Positions 11,224 through 23,695 of a DNA stretch of 64,000 nucleotides are shown one piece after another. The DNA comes from Microstegium vimineum (Eukaryota; Streptophyta; Magnoliopsida; Poales; Poaceae). The notes under the pieces were generated by a model that searched no databases, had not been told where the DNA came from, and saw only the letters and a program-made list of their open reading frames with translations. Numbering within the stretch: the stretch's first letter is position 1; every line of letters begins with the position of its first letter. A program made the position numbers and the translations under genes. Location: the NCBI GenBank assembly GCA_022036555.1, contig CM039126.1:36101090-36165089 (forward strand), given 5' to 3'.

Positions 11224-11564
11224 TAAGGCGTCTGTGACGAAGTTTAATCGCCACTGGTTTTGAACCAGCTGTGATAACCTTAGTGATCACTACCCACATT
11301 AACAAACGTCGTTGAAAGCTGGCAGTGAAGGAGGGTACAAACCGACAATGATGAGCTTTATATAGTACTTTATTGTTCATGCTTTATTAATTATTATGCT
11401 TGATAAGAGAGATATTTTCTACAGACATGTCACGTAGATTAAAATAAAAAACATTAAATTTTTTCATTGTCATGGTATAATACACATGCAAAATTGAATA
11501 GTTAAATTAAATTACTGGTGACCAGAGAGAAGGGGTGAATGAGAGACAAAACCATAATCTTCTA

Positions 11565-11821
11565 CTCCCTCTGTCCCTGAAAGAATCAATTCCTAAAATC
11601 TGTGCTGGTCAAATTTTTTTAACTTAGACTAACTTCATAAAAAATGTAACAATATCTATGACTTAAAGTTACCATCATGTGAAAATATGTTCTATGATAA
11701 ATCTAATGATACTAGTTTAATATCATAATCTTTAATGATCTTTTTCTAGAAATTTCATCAAAGTTCAAAAAGGTTGACTTAGAACAACTCTAAAAATCTA
11801 TTCTTTCAGGGAGGTATGGAG
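11565..11821. mobile_element. Stowaway (Tc1/mariner) MITE, TSD TA
   Basis: Left end ctccctctgtccctgaaag, right end ctttcagggaggtatggag. TA dinucleotides lie outside both ends (11563-11564, 11822-11823). About 257 bp, AT-rich, non-coding. Confidence 0.82.
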
Positions 11822-12052
11822 TATGAACAAAGGAATTCTAGCTTATATCAATCTCAATTTTCACCCAAAGCACCTCTCTTCTAGCAAACACAGGGCCTCG
11901 TAGCCATGACATAACTATTGAACCTTAAAGTAATGGTAGGATATAGCCCAGAGACAAAGCAGAAGCAAGAACGAGTCAAAAAAACAACACTTAAGGGTCA
12001 AAGTTTGAAAGTTCTGGACAAAAGTTTAGAAGTTTATTGTAAGCCCAGGAGT

Positions 12053-12570
12053 TAGGTCTGAGCTTCTTAATTCTAGAAATTTAGATCAAATTCATGGTTC
12101 CAGACAGCATGGAAAACAACCTTCGAAATAAGTAGAAAAAAAATCCAAAACTCGATCAAACAAACTCAAAAAATCATGTAATTTTGCACACGCATTGCCT
12201 ACCAAGTTAAGGCCCTGTTTGTTTCTAGCTTTTGGAGAGCTTTTGATGTTGGCTTTGGCACCTTGCGAAAGCCAAAAAGTTCCCAAAGCCAAAAGCCAGA
12301 AATTCCTCAAAATGTGCTTTTGGGCTTTTGACTTCTAGAAGCTTTTTGGCTTTTGAAAGGTGCCAAAGCCAACACCGAAAGCTCTCCAAAAGCTAGAAAC
12401 AAACAGGGCATAAGTCTGAGTTTCTGAAGTCCAGACATTGGGATCAAGTCAGGAAGTTCTAGACTGTCCAGACTATAACCTTGAAAACAAGAAGGAAAAA
12501 AATCTAAAACTCAATCATACAAACTCCAAAAATCATGTAATTTTACACATCTTCCCCAGAAGTTGTTCCC
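12053..12570. repeat. Diverged ~155-bp tandem repeat split by a MITE
   Basis: Unit A (about 12053-12207) and unit B (about 12413-12570) share tctgag(c/t)ttct, ccagac, a(a)ccttgaaa, aaactc(g/a)atca and aaaatcatgtaatttt(g/a)cac in order. The Tourist element at 12211-12410 lies exactly between them. A shorter related piece starts near 11990. Confidence 0.7.
12211..12410. mobile_element. Tourist-type MITE, near-perfect hairpin, TSD TAA
   Basis: 200 bp with the two arms (~80 bases each) inverted copies of one another: ggccctgtttgtttctagc at the left, gctagaaacaaacagggca at the right. TAA lies at 12208-12210 and 12411-12413. The RNA would fold into a long hairpin. Confidence 0.9.
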
Positions 12571-13484
12571 AACAGATCTTGCTAAAATGATAGATATTTC
12601 TTCATCAGTATCATAGAAATAGGGAAAACATAAGAAAATAAAGAATCTGTGGAAAGTTAAAATTTGTGGAGCTCAATTGAGGGTTTGGTGGGGGAACTGC
12701 CTAGAATTACTCACCAATGTCATAGCACCAATTGACCCCCCTCCCCCCCCCAAAAAAAAAACTTGACCCAAATCAAAGCTAATCATCAAGAACACAATTA
12801 CCTTAAAAAACAGGAAAAAGAAAACACAAGAATAAGAAAGAAAGGGATGGTTTCAGCATGAATTAAGAACATCGAAATCATGAATTAAAGCACAAATCCG
12901 CTACAAGGTATGGCTAGCCACCTCCGTTCATCATTGCACTAAAAAATGAAGAAAACAGAGCAAGAGGTGCTACTCTCTCTTCTCCGAGGACAAAATGGTC
13001 CATATTTTTTCTCATCCATCAGTGCCTTTACGACTTTGCTTCACCTTGATGGTAGGGTTTTGAATAATCCCAAATCAGTAAACTTGCTACCTATGATTTT
13101 GAGGCTAAAACCGCCAAACCCTCTAGAGTCATGTACCCTATACAGAACCTCCATGATGTAGGGTGTGTGCCATGCTTGCTCTTTACTAGGTTGATCACCA
13201 AGTACTCACGCACCTGCCCTACACTTGGTACAATCACTATCTTGACTTCAATAATTAACATGCTCTTCATCTCTTTGTTGCATGTACTCCTTCTTTGTCA
13301 TCCTGTTGAAGGGTTTGCCGTTCGTGGTATGTCCTCTAGGCTTTGGTCCCTTAGTCCAATAATTTGTGTTCGTCCTTCACCGTCCTTGGTCCATCAGCTC
13401 GATTGACCTTTGCTATCGTCCTCAACCACCATGACATGCTCAATTCCCGCACATCACAAGTCAAGAGATATGTTGCATCACTAC
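12571..13484. other. Intergenic DNA
   Basis: Contains a C-run/A-run (12737-12762) and mixed-composition sequence. Open frames at 12946-13406 have no recognised domain. Confidence 0.35.
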
Positions 13485-13487
13485 TAC

Positions 13488-14267
13488 CACTAGTACACCA
13501 ACTATTATTGGAGGCGGTCGTTTTCGATTAACGGAGGCGGGCAAACACGACCACCTCCAATGGAAGACCTCGGCTAATTGGCGATTAACCGAGGCGGTCG
13601 TGGTTGCCCGCCTCCGTTAATCAAATCAAAAAAGAAAAAAAAAGAAAAATCCGTGGATTAGCTGGCCGGCGAGCCCATCCACGGGCCCACCAAGCCCATC
13701 CACGGGCCTGGATCTGCTCGCCGTCGCTCCGCGTCCGCGTCCGCGCCGCCGACCTGCTGCCGCCGCTCCACGTCCGCGCCGCCATGAGGCGCGGCTCGGC
13801 CTCCCCGCCCGCACCGCCGGGCTGATGTGCCGCCGCGCCGCTACGGAGAGAGGGGGGGGGGGGGGGGGGAGGGGCGAGGCCGACGGGGAAGGGGGCGAGG
13901 CCGAGGGCAGGGGCTGCTGTGTGGCGGCAGCTGAGGTAGAGGGAGAGGAGAGAAGTGAGAGAGCAAACCCTAAGTCCCAGTATATATATTCAGGGTTATA
14001 TCGGGCCCTGGTTTGAGCTTTTTCATTGCTAGGGCCTTAGCCACTAATAACTGGTCCGCCTCTCAAAATAGAGGGATTTCTGGAGGCAGACCACTTATAA
14101 GGGCCCGCCTCGGTTAATAGATTTTAGGAGGCGTTTTTTTTAACCGCCTCGGTTAGTAAAAATCGACCGCCTTGGTTAATCGAGCCATTAACCGAGACGG
14201 TTAAAATAGATGCCCGCCTCTAAGGCCTTAAATGAAAGGTCTTGTAAAAGATTTTTTTCTAGTAGTG
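13488..14267. mobile_element. Small CACTA-type element, TSD TAC
   Basis: Left end CACTAGTACACC, right end tttctagtagtg (reverse complement CACTACTAGAAA). TAC lies at 13485-13487 and 14268-14270. Subterminal regions are packed with gaggcggt/accgcctc repeats in both orientations. The interior is GC-rich with a long G-run near 13850-13870. It has no transposase, so it is a 780-bp non-autonomous copy. Confidence 0.8.
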
Positions 14268-14270
14268 TAC

Positions 14271-14780
14271 TTTATCATCAGTTAGTCGTAAGCACGAACA
14301 ACTCACTCCAACGACTTATCGTCCATAATAATTATTTGTCATATGCAAGGGAACATCAACCTTATCATGTCACTAAATATCTCTTAGTGGTGTATCACAC
14401 ATTCTATACCTAACATTAAAGAGCCTGGATTTCTTCTGTCCTACATTTTTACTTTCTCAAACTGCCATTGCGCCCTCTATGTCTTGTATATGACCTATAC
14501 TTGTATGTTTAGATTTGGATGTAAAAGAGATTTCACTACCAACTTCTACTTGATCTTTGAGCCAGGATATACCTAGCATAACCATACTAATCAAACTACT
14601 ATGCTAGGACTTAAGTGGTTCTTTATCTATGCATGCGCAAGTGCTATCTCCCCTGGGGATCGCAGCTTAGAGATCGAATAGAAAAAAGATAGACACATAC
14701 AAGATAAAAAGATACACACAGAATCTGGTTTCAAAAAAGCTACACAAAAATATATAGTTAAAGAGTTTTTTCCCCTAACA
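14271..14780. other. Intergenic DNA between CACTA-type sequences
   Basis: AT-rich, no supported feature. Confidence 0.35.
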
Positions 14781-14905
14781 CACTACTTAATGGAGGCGGT
14801 TAAAAATGATTAGCTGAGGCGGTTAAAGGCAACCGCCTCTAATAAAAGATTACGGTTAATGTGGTCTTTACGGAGGCGGTTGGCAGTATTAACCGAGCCA
14901 GTTAC
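14781..14905. mobile_element. CACTA-type terminus with gaggcggtt repeats
   Basis: Starts CACTACTT at 14781 and carries six gaggcggtt/aaccgcctc-type repeats within 125 bases, as in the element at 13488. The other end is not clear. A related repeat cluster (ggcggacc...ggtcca) lies at 16665-16815 and a TACTACTAGAAAA-like terminus at 16325. Confidence 0.5.
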
Positions 14906-17769
14906 GTTAAGATGACCGTTTAATTGTTTTCTAAAATTTATGAATCCGAGCAAAAAAATAGCAATAAAAAAAAATCCCAAGAGGCCCCATAGTTCAGTCA
15001 CAGACCACGCGCCCACAAGCCGCAAATCATCTATTTTTTTGCATGAAAATCGCATGTTGCGCAGCTATGAGGATTTGAACCTTAGACCTCACCTTCGCGT
15101 GTAACCCCTTCTATAATCTACCCATTAGCACTTGTGTATTATACTTAACTAAATTTAAATGGACTGTTTGAGACTCTTAACAAGCTCAAATAAAAAGATT
15201 GTTGTCAACTACAAAGTTTTTTATTTTTTTTGAGATCTATAACTTTTATTTATGTCATTTTTCCATCCGAAGTCGCTTAAAAGGTTCACAATATTATTAA
15301 TACCAGACGTCTTATTGACATTCCTGTTAATTAATCATCACAATTAAGCAGGAAACTCGAAGGTTTGCCCAACCGCGCGCGGTAAAATCCAGCCAAATCC
15401 ATGTGGATCTTCAGTTCTACCAGCTACAAGAATGATATCTATCAGGAACAAAGAGTCTCATTATCGCCCATGATATATGCTTTGCTCGACAGATGCCAAA
15501 TACATGAATCGACTGGCAATAGGAGAGGTCCATGCGACTTGCTGGCTTGCAGCACATTATTATTCTCCAATCTCCATTCCGAGCCCCAAGTCCGAGAGGG
15601 TAGTACTTTTCAGCTTCGACAGAGCTCCCACTACTGACCAGTAGCCATCATATCGCATAGCATCGGATATATGTTGTAAACAACCAAACAGGACCACATT
15701 ACTTCATGTTCAATGACAACATTGTCCATCAACCAAGTCCTGCTTGAGCATTTTTTTTCTCTCTGAACTGGAAACATGGGAATTGAAAAATGCTGGCATC
15801 CAAATAACAAGTTGTCATCTCACTCTGCCATGTGCTAGGATGCTTGCCAACCAATGATGTGAGGATTCCCAAATAGACCGGGAGGAGAAATCCGAACGGA
15901 ATTCTGTTTTGCCGTTCTGAGTTTTGACAGAGAAATAGGCTTTATGCGAAGTTGTTTCCGTCAGCACAGTCGAAGATTCAGATAGTGCAGGCTGCAGCAA
16001 GGCAAAGGAGGCGCACTTAGGAGTTATTAGGACCAATCAAAGTCACCCACAGATGAGTGATGCCTTCGGCAAACTCCTCAATTAGGTTCACGACACAACG
16101 AACAATTTCATTTCACTAAGCATCTTTATCCACGATTGTATGGTGAAAGCGTAGGCCGGGAAAGTGTTCCCAGCTTCCAATTACACCAATTCAAATAAAA
16201 ACTTCCCATTACACCACACGTCCACACCATATAGGGCTATAATCAGCACCAGCAGGCACATATATGAGTTTTCCTATTCCTCTGACAAAATACAATAAAG
16301 CTCTGACAAAATACAATAAAAATACTACTAGAAAAATAATCTACCTATGAACTGGTCGTCCATGGTTTTACTGATGAATGCCACCTGTATGAAATTCAGC
16401 AAAAAAAAAAAACTGTAATGGCCAAATTTCATTAGCTCAAATTCTTTGCCATTATATATACATTGAATTGCTCTTGTAGACGGAATTAATACTCTAAAAT
16501 CTAGACCTGAACTAGCAACATATTTGCGATTCAAGCCTGATAAACTTTAGCTGTTTGAGCGATTGCATAGTCAATTTTATTACAATGTTTTCCTGTCTAC
16601 TAAATGCTGATTGATGTAAAATATATCCAATTCACACTAATTAATTTCTCAATTAAAGTTACTTGGGGCGGACCTTTTAAAAGGTCCATCTCCATAAATC
16701 TATTTTAGGAAGCGGTAAAAAAATTGACCACCAGCATAAATATGGGTCCACCTATATAAATCGATTCTGTGAGATAAACTATGACTATCTCCGTAAATAA
16801 AATGATCATCTCCTGTTAATGTTTGGGTATTGTGTTGCAAAATCATTTTTTTAGACGTGGTACTTTCCTTTCTGATTTTTAAGTACCATTATTTTGTTAA
16901 GAAAATAATTGGAAAAGTAGGATTAATGGGTTTAAGGGTGTAGTGATGATTGTCTCTAATTTATCTTCATCACAATCTCACGGTTGCGGTGGAGAATGAG
17001 CTGTGGAATCTTTCGGACCAAAACTGCTCAGACGAGAACGAGGCATTCTGATCATAAATCTGTGCAGCATGTTTTCACCAAAGAAACGAGGCGGTTTCAT
17101 TCTGAATTGCAGCACCAGCACTGACCATTCAAACCATGGCATATGGATCATGAATTACTGACACCACATCCAATGGTCGCACGGATATCGCTCGGTGACG
17201 GTGCAGCTAGCCAATGCATTGGAGACCTCATATATTGTCGAATATTCGTCATGGCTTATGCATGTCTCAAGCGAGGAAAATGTGCTTCTTGCCCTGCACT
17301 TCCACGGAGCTGTTCGCCAAGAGCACATACTCCCTACTCCCTACTGCTGGAGAAGTACTTTTGCGCCGCGAGCTCGATGAGCTCCATATGTTGCCGTCGT
17401 GCTTTCTGGCGCCCCATACAATGGAGTGCTCTTGGCAGATCAGTAGGTTCTTGACGAGCTCGTAGCGTCAAGTATATATAGTAGGCCGAACCTGCCAAGC
17501 TTGTCGATCTATGGTGAGGCCAGCATAGCCGGAACACACGGAGAGCGTTTTAGCCCCTCGTTGACGACGGCCCCATGGACCGACGCTAAATTCGACCTAG
17601 ATGGATTGGAAATCCGAATTTTCGCCCTTGGAGAAACGTATTAAACTACCGATTTACCCTTATCTGAAAAAAAATTAATAGAGCAAAAATCAGAAACCAG
17701 TCCACCTATTTTAGTACGTACTAGCACCATCGATTTTGGTATCGTTCCCACCTTTTTCCAACTTACGAG
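14906..17769. other. Intergenic DNA with weak CACTA-like subterminal repeats
   Basis: No coding region recognised. At 16665-16815 inverted ggaccttttaaaaggtcc and related ggtccacct motifs suggest another decayed CACTA-type end. A TATA-like tatatatag on either strand near 17472-17484 has no recognised gene next to it. Confidence 0.35.
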
Positions 17770-17771
17770 TA

Positions 17772-18007
17772 CTCCTTCCGTCCTATTAAAATTGTCGTTT
17801 TTAACTTTTAAATTTCTCGTTAGACTGTCCGTCTTATTCAAAAATTTATATAAATAATAAAATAAATAAAACATTATAAAAGTATATCTAATAATAAAAT
17901 AAGTTATAATAAAATACATAAAGTTACACAAAAAAAATTAAATAAGATGAACGGTCAAACAAAATATCTCAAATTCTAAAACGATATTTTCAAAGGAACG
18001 GAGGGAG
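17772..18007. mobile_element. Stowaway MITE, TSD TA
   Basis: Left end ctccttccgtcctattaaaa, right end caaaggaacggagggag, with inverted gtcgttt/aaacgat inside. TA lies at 17770-17771 and 18008-18009. 236 bp. Confidence 0.85.
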
Positions 18008-18009
18008 TA

Positions 18010-19524
18010 ATCATTTTACCGTCGGACCTCGTCATGGATGGCCTATACTGTTTTCGGTGTAAAAAGTCTGTCTTAATATTATACTCGAGTTCCATTATCC
18101 TGGAGACACAAAGAATAAACATAAAATATTTCCCTTCAAATATATCCCTATGTATTTTCTACAAGATCCATTTAGCCTACTCAGAACAAGAATATGGTTC
18201 AAGTTTTGCATAAGTGCTTTACTTCTGTATCACAATAAATCAAGAGGAAAAAAGGGGGAAGAACCGAAGCAAAAATATGAAGGGCAAGAGAGCTCTCCTT
18301 CATATCTTTTTTTTTGAATATTTGTTAGAACCCTGACCATGTTGGTATAACCATTTGAGTGTTCAGGCATAGATAATTGGTGCTTTCTCCTTTTATGTAA
18401 CCATAGTACGTACTATCATTCTTGAATTAGTGAATAAATCAGAACATTTTTAGAAATAAGCAAAAAAAAATCTAGTCTCGAACAACCACACCCATGTTTC
18501 ACTAAAATCTCTATATAGGATATTATATATGACTTGTTGCAATTATAATGGTGTCTTCACAAGATTCATTGGGCTACATGATTTCAGAGAATAATCAATT
18601 ATTGTAGAGTTTTGTATCATAAAAAGCTTCATAGAAAAAAAATGTGACAAACTACGTATGTATTGGTGGAAAATAATTCAAAACACTCATCAAGATTAGT
18701 ACTGCATACATTCTCAACAATTAGCAATACAAATGCAGTAGAAAACTCTCAGAAAATGCCTAGGTGGCCTTATGTTACATTTTGCTAACAACCAATAAAA
18801 TTATATGTTTAAAGTCATAATCCAAAAATATGTAAAAGATTCCTTCTTTTCCATGGTTACTAAACTGTCACTAATCACTCAGCCAACCTTTTAATTAGTC
18901 AAGAAATTCCTCAATCATGCAAATAGGAGTCAAATGCAATTGTTTTATTTAATCCCACTCTCAGGATTCAAACTCAGGACCTCTAGCGTGTACTACACAT
19001 ATTGAGTTGCCAGCAAAGGTGAATTCAACTTAAAGCTGAAGATGCTTGGGAAAATGTCAGAAATTCACTTCTACATCAACATAGATGTCTTATTGGGCAT
19101 TCCTCAAGTTATGAAAACTAAAGATAGTCACTTTTTTTTACAGTTGGCATCCACCAAAACTAAATTTCGTAATTTGCATGCATGTAAATTTTCAGTAAGG
19201 TTCAATGTCGAATAAAACAGAGCCAATATACATATATGTTTATTGCCAAGGTGTGACAAAAATGTCACAGCATCAGTACACTCAGTAATAGCCTCTCTTG
19301 TCATGCCATTATTAAAAGCCGAACATCATACCCCCATGGAGGTAATGCTCTATATGAGAGCCTACACATGCGCAAGAAATACAACATCTTATTTCTAGCT
19401 TTTGTGCTATATATATAGAGGTACTCTGTATAACGATACGACCATAAGTAGGTAAGCACACATACGTAACAAGCAGGCTCAAAGCTTGCCTTCACCTTGA
19501 ACATGAGCACACATAGGTAATTGC
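18010..19524. other. AT-rich intergenic DNA; 3' flank of the FT-like exon
   Basis: No gene recognised. The last ~250 bases (19280-19524) would be the 3' UTR of the FT-like gene on the minus strand. Confidence 0.4.
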
Positions 19525-19751
19525 TCAAGTGAACCTTCTCCCACCTGTGCCCGTTTGCCGCTGGCAGTTGAAGTACATCGCGGCCACAGGCTTGCCTAGG
19601 TTGAAACGCCGTGCAAAATTGCGCAAGTTGAAGTTTTGACGCACTTGGGGTGCAAACACCGTGCCCCGCCCCAGTTGTTGGTAGAGCACCAAGACAATAC
19701 GGTGGATGCCCATGGTGGGGCTTGGGTTCTCATATGGTATGACCTCTCGGC
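19525..19751 (-). CDS. FTL: FT/TFL1-family (PEBP) protein, last exon only
   Basis: Fourth exon of a FLOWERING LOCUS T-like gene. On the minus strand it begins after an acceptor (..attgcag|GC CGA) in phase 1, the usual phase for FT exon 4, and ends at a TGA at 19527-19525. The 75 residues contain YENPSPTMGIHR, the external-loop segment YQQLGRGTVFAPQVRQNF, and the family ending YFNCQRQTG-GGRR. The Gln in VRQNF corresponds to FT Gln140, which favours the FT side over TFL1. The LYN triad of segment C is replaced by RFN, and the Trp of APGWRQN by Val. The exon is fully open. I found no exons 1-3 on the minus strand up to ~25 kb. It is an orphan exon, or the rest lies far away behind large introns. 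Confidence 0.85.
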
Positions 19752-20117
19752 CTGCAATTTCATTCAAAAGAAATCTGAGAAACACAAACTGCTTTGTGTC
19801 GTTTCCATTCTAGTAATAATTAACTTTACTTTGTTTCTATGCATGTTTAGGTAACATTAGTGTATTCAAGTTACTAATAAAACACTAAATGTTCATGCCC
19901 TTTAACTGCTGTTATAAGAGCAATAAATATATGTTCCAGTTAAATGTCCATGCCTTTACTTTGGATTCGGTTAGGCAAACCACACACACGTATTACATAG
20001 TCCACTTTAATTTTAACCGATGTATAAGAGCATCAAATGTTTTGTAAGATACAGTAGCATATATAAAATATCTACTTCCGTTGCAATAATGTTTCCATTT
20101 AATAGGTACAGTGTATA
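19752..20117. other. Intron-side flank of the FT-like exon, nothing else seen
   Basis: AT-rich; would be intron 3 of the FT-like gene if that gene is complete. Confidence 0.35.
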
Positions 20118-20119
20118 TA

Positions 20120-20369
20120 CTCCCTCCATCCAAAAATCAGAGTCATCCTACCAAAAATAAAATCTCCAAGAATCGGAGTCGTCTAAAGCTAGGACCACAA
20201 TTTTCACGTCATCTCAGGCGCATGCAACTTCTCTCACTGGCCCAATTAATTCAATTGTCTGCATGCGGCTCCTCTCATTGGATAAATTAATTCCATCATC
20301 TGCATGAACCACCCCACCTTGGTCACTGCGCACAACCCTAAGATGACTCTAATTTTTGGATGGAGGGAG
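20120..20369. mobile_element. Stowaway MITE, TSD TA
   Basis: Left end ctccctccatccaaaaatca, right end aatttttggatggagggag. TA lies at 20118-20119 and 20370-20371. 250 bp with inverted agtcatc/gatgact inside. Confidence 0.92.
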
Positions 20370-20371
20370 TA

Positions 20372-21520
20372 TTATTTATGTGATAGACTATGGATGAAAA
20401 ATCTTACATTGCATATGTTGAAGCATATAATGTTACATAACATTATAATTAAAATACCTATATATGTCCCCAATTTTGTTATCTTTTCACATATATAACT
20501 AAGCATGGTGGTAGAGCCAGAAATGTGAATTGGCCAGCAGGACAAACTTTGTCAAAAATCGATCATTTTTTTTAAAAAAAATCAATAGAAATTACACTGA
20601 CTTAGGGGAGATGGTTTGGCCCTGTTCCATCCGCCACTGACTAAGCAGCACATGTATCCTATTTTATTTTCATCGTAACAATATGTTGCAAGAATAATGT
20701 TCTTGCAAAGGTATATTTACTAAAGTCACATAATAGAAAAATGTGACAAGAAAGTAAAAAAGTATTCTTGTAAATTTCTATATCAATGTAAAAGTTCAAT
20801 AACAAAATATTAGATACGGATCTAAAATACCAAAACATGGACATAAGTGTGATATAAGTTAATCAAATAGAAAATTTCGATCCTTTGCAATAGTTTTCAC
20901 TTAATTGTTATAAATATCTACTATATGATTGAATTGTCAATAACAAAAAACTTACAATACATATGTTGAAAAGTATACACTAGCTTAAGTGTTCAGTTCC
21001 TTTCATATTATTTTTCTATATAAATCAGGAAGATGCAAACATATATGTGACTAAATTCTAATTAAATTACTTCTATTGACAAGATTCAAACCGATACAAG
21101 ACATAAACATTGCGTTAGACTAAACTATCAAAAAATGAATTCTTTTGTTTAGGTTTTAAGAGCAGGGGATTACATATTTTGCACAGTCATAGAAGATATG
21201 CATTAAATATATACTAATATATTAATAATAATTTACAAAAAAATACCAATAATGACAAGAGTTTGCACTGGCCCATTAGCATGCATTAACATCCTACAAG
21301 TATGTCTTAATATATATGAACCTTTAAGGAAAAGAGTAAGAGCCAATTTAGCACATCCTCATGTGGATTGGGCTTCTCCACCTTTTTAGCCCTATAGCAC
21401 AGGCTTCTATTAGCCACTGAAGCAGGAGAGCCCTCCAAAAGGGCCCTAAGGTTACACTTCACAATGCAAGGGGCATGACTAAGTTCTAGGGGACCTTTAG
21501 GATTTGAGATTTTGAAAAAG
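20372..21520. other. AT-rich intergenic DNA
   Basis: No gene or repeat terminus that I can support. Confidence 0.35.
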
Positions 21521-21524
21521 ATGG

Positions 21525-21526
<2 letters not shown>

Positions 21527-21568
<42 letters not shown>

Positions 21569-21575
21569 TATAGAG
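21527..21575. repeat. (TA)n microsatellite
   Basis: More than twenty TA units followed by gatatagagagaga. Confidence 0.95.
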
Positions 21576-21580
21576 AGAGA

Positions 21581-21865
21581 CTCCCTCCGGACCCTTTTCT
21601 TAGGTGTATTAACAAAATCTCAGATACCAAGGAGAATAGTAATCACGCTTACATAGCACGTGGCTCAATACATGCGACACAAAGAAACGTACGGTCATTG
21701 AATGCATGCAAACCGCCATGCAACAGGAAAGCTAGCTAATAGGCTAGCACAGGCCCGTATTTAATTCACTGTATATTCTAAAGCATTTCATCTCGTACTT
21801 GTTACAAACGCCTAAAATAGATGTCTAACTGAAAAACGCTAGCACGCCTTAGAAAAGGACCCGGA
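21581..21865. mobile_element. MITE-like inverted-repeat element running into a gap
   Basis: Left end ctccctccggacccttttct; near the gap the inverted copy agaaaaggacccgga occurs at 21851-21865. The right terminus is hidden by the N run. Probably Stowaway-like. Confidence 0.6.
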
Positions 21866-21965
21866 NNNNNNNNNNNNNNNNNNNNNNNNNNNNNNNNNNN
21901 NNNNNNNNNNNNNNNNNNNNNNNNNNNNNNNNNNNNNNNNNNNNNNNNNNNNNNNNNNNNNNNNN
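21866..21965. other. Assembly gap (100 N)
   Basis: Exactly 100 N, the conventional placeholder for a gap of unknown size. Confidence 0.99.
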
Positions 21966-23450
21966 AATCGTACATATCCAAATTAGAAAAAAAAAATTAA
22001 GGTTAGAAATTTTTGGGACGTGCATACGAAACTTCATATAATCACTTTACATGCTCAATATACATAACCGCTATATAGTTTATTAGAATGCTACTCGATT
22101 ATGTAATACAGTTTTAATCGAGTTTGTATTTTGCAACATATTTTTTTTATTGCTAAAGTTCACGGATCAATTAACATATATGTTGATTACTGATTTATTT
22201 TTTATATGTATCTTATTTTATAATTGAACATTTAATGTATTTTTCATGCAAAGAGGCAAAGGGGAAGATGCCCACAAAAAAAGGAAGGGGTCTTTTTTTT
22301 TGCAACGAAAGAAAAAAGAAGAAGAAGTCGTGCACTCTTAGCTTGTCTCCTGCGATGAGGTTGTTTCCTTTTTATTTTCTTAGATTAATTAATTTATTAA
22401 TTCAAAAAATTTTAAAAAATCAATAGTTGAAATTCGTTTGAGATATTACCTTCTAGGAAGTAAAATTTGTACCGTAACATTACCTAGAGTTTTATTTAAT
22501 TTGTTAAATATTTATATGGGTTAAGCCCATAATATATCAAACCATGCCTTTCCTGTGGTCCGTCTAAACGTCAATCTTGCAGTTTCCTGTGTTTTTCTTC
22601 GCTCCTTAGGATTCAAGAAATTTCGCATTCTATTTGTAAGTTATTCCAATTCCTCTGTGTTCCAAGAGGTCAAGTGTTTCCACAAGTTGTGTTTTCTCAA
22701 TCCATATGACTCTCCGGCCATGTTGAAAGTTTTGTGTGTGAATAATCCTCTCAGATAAAAGGAAACTACGCACTTATAATCCTACCACACCTCGGTAGAG
22801 TTTGGTAGGGAGTGTGTCTCTAAAACCATAGGTAAGAACAGGGACCGCTTTTGAACTAGCCCAGCATGCGTGTATGCATATAGGTCTATCTGGCTGTGGT
22901 TATTATAGCTCCGTCGTTCATTAGCTAGCTCTGATCCTCTCACAGAGGTTCCAGTATTTGATTGTTCTATCGCTCTCGATGCTGAAGCTAGGCACTTTAG
23001 CCGCGATGAATTGAATGCACCCACGTGGCCACGTTAAAATATGAAACCAGATAAAAATTTGACCATGAATGCATTCCTTAGACTAGCTTCGTGATCCCTC
23101 TTGCTCGAGGGTTGGTAACCAGAAATAAATAAGATTCTACATACATAAAAATATTCTTGTGGAAATCAATATCTAGCACTTAAACAATATCGTAAATATT
23201 ATGTTTTGCATGGGCTATATATGCTTTTGTTAATTTGTTTTTGTGCTTTTGCTGTCATTGTTGAAAATGACATGACCTCACAAAAACAGAACCAATGCAC
23301 TTCGATGCATGATTGGCTCTTTTCTCACGTTTTGTATTTTGGACACACTGGGCCTAGTTGCTAAAGTTCGTTTTGAGTAATCCGGTCCACCGCTACACAG
23401 ATCGATCCATAGTGCAAGTGCACCCCAGAGATCACTTCATATCTTAGCTA
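21966..23450. other. Intergenic DNA
   Basis: AT-rich to 22550, mixed after that. No gene recognised on either strand. Confidence 0.35.
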
Positions 23451-23508
23451 GTATGCCCGCCTTCTGCATGCCACCATCGCATCCCCATAATGTTCTCATT
23501 CCGCCAAC

Positions 23509-23551
23509 TGAGAGAGAGAGGAGAGAGAGAGAGAGGAAGAGAGAGGGAGAA
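23509..23551. repeat. (GA)n-rich microsatellite
   Basis: Imperfect gagaga run with gg interruptions. Confidence 0.85.
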
Positions 23552-23695
23552 AACAGCATAACGTATAGTCAACTAATAACGTATCCATTTTCTGGCTGCC
23601 TAATACCGACGTCATGTAGGATTCTACTTCAGGTTCATGGATAACTCCCAGGTTCAAATCCCGCATCTCTGCTAGAATCAGATCTGACAAAGGGT

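Noticed and set aside
13131..13406. 91-codon hydrophobic open frame
   Set aside because: Hydrophobic composition only; no start context, homologous motif or neighbouring exon.
14996..15105. tgaggatttgaacctt...acctc, and a similar string at 18970, considered as tRNA remnants
   Set aside because: No cloverleaf can be drawn; such strings are common in grass repeats.
17143..17537. Overlapping open frames on both strands near a TATA-like tatatatag
   Set aside because: No recognised domain on either strand and no splice pattern. Insufficient for a gene call.
23642..23666. tRNA-like B box (ggttcaaatcccg)
   Set aside because: No matching A box or cloverleaf at the right distance. A SINE or tRNA cannot be supported.
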